In this document: in pieces, positions 20,104 to 20,372 of the stretch | Layout: every line of letters begins with the position of its first letter | Position numbering within the stretch: position 1 is the stretch's first letter | From: Gnetum montanum | Lineage: Eukaryota; Streptophyta; Gnetopsida; Gnetales; Gnetaceae | Assembly: GCA_015680685.1 (NCBI GenBank) | Contig: MNCI01002112.1 | Coordinates: forward strand, 657,877 to 678,248 | Reading direction: 5' to 3' | Length of the DNA: 20,372 bases | The notes under the pieces: generated by a model | Database searches by the model: none | The model's input: only the letters and a program-made list of their open reading frames with translations | What the model was told of the DNA's origin: nothing | Translations under genes and position numbers: made by a program

Positions 20104-20372
20104 CTCTTAACTATTAAAAGGAGAAAATGGTACATTGACAATGGATGTTCAAGACATATGATAGGTAAAAAAACTCAATTTTTACACTTTACAAAATAGA
20201 ACTATGGAATTTTCACTTTTGGAGATGACAATGAAGTTAAAATTCAAGGTATTAATACCATTGGAGGTAAGGGTCAACCTACTATTAATCAAGTATTTTT
20301 TTGATAAAGATTTTAAATATAATCTTCTTAGTGTTAATCAAATTTTTAATTCAAACTTTGATGTCACCTTCT
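20104..20372 (+). pseudogene. Copia pol start: protease remnant, partial at window end
   Basis: The frame reads KRRKWYIDNGCSRHMIG at about 20119, the copia aspartic protease site, with DNG (20137-20145) where DSG is standard, then FTFGDDNEVKIQGINTIGG. A TAG lies at 20197-20199. A run of seven T at 20296-20302 leads into a stop (TGA, 20302-20304), while the neighbouring frame continues with YNLLSVNQ, as expected after the protease. The rest of pol lies beyond the window. Confidence 0.85.

Larger units (their letters stand above)
18070..20372 (+). mobile_element. Second copia (Sirevirus-like) element, 5' part only, runs off the window
   Basis: An LTR of about 1.02 kb, an initiator tRNA-Met primer site, gag knuckle and coiled parts and a protease start follow in the standard order. 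Its LTR is related to those of the first element, especially at the U5 side (TGTAAGGATTCTACC and the end of the LTR), but is clearly a different family. Gag lacks its N-terminal domain and frameshifts are present, so the copy is defective. Confidence 0.85.

Overview
The window looks like nuclear DNA from a large, repeat-rich seed plant genome. It shows no bacterial features. The primer binding sites match eukaryotic (plant-type) initiator tRNA-Met and tRNA-Asp, and the coding remnants are plant LINE, Ty1/copia and Ty3/gypsy-like pieces. The strong decay and long AT-rich spacers would fit a gymnosperm-like genome, but the species cannot be read from the sequence. I found no intact cellular gene, rRNA or tRNA gene. 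Nearly everything recognisable is a transposable element or its remains.

Layout. (1) 1-~700, minus strand: edge of an LTR retrotransposon with a 19-nt tRNA-Asp primer site (390-408) next to an LTR end at 410, and a short leader-proximal ORF. (2) 701-2750: AT-rich, no gene seen. (3) 2751-7973, minus strand: a GC-rich, 5'-truncated L1-type LINE with remnants of ORF1 (DUF4283-like) and ORF2 (endonuclease, reverse transcriptase, zf-RVT), ending in an A tail that reads as T10 at 2751-2760. A 70-bp exact duplication around a single N (6833-6973) is probably an assembly join. (4) 7974-10238: AT-rich, no gene, with a TCATGA/TCATGG motif cluster at its right end. (5) 10239-16956, plus strand: an old copia-type element (Sirevirus-like) with two diverged LTRs of about 1.04 kb, an iMet primer site, a decayed gag and a polypurine tract. 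Its pol is missing; in its place are an LTR-U3-like island and a decayed ORF resembling the 'putative plant transposon protein' type. (6) 16957-~18069: AT-rich, no gene. (7) ~18070-20372, plus strand: the 5' part of a second, related copia element with LTR, iMet primer site, internally deleted gag and a protease remnant, running off the window.

The most interesting signal is regulatory. The U3 regions of the copia LTRs carry arrays of a six-base palindromic site. When the two LTRs of the first element are aligned, most sites read CA in one copy and TG in the other at the centre, and one reads TA. This is what independent deamination of a methylated CpG in an ancestral GACGTC palindrome would give, and the second element still has one GACGTC. 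All three LTRs also keep CCAAT exactly 28 bp upstream of TATA. No coding system here is functional as written.
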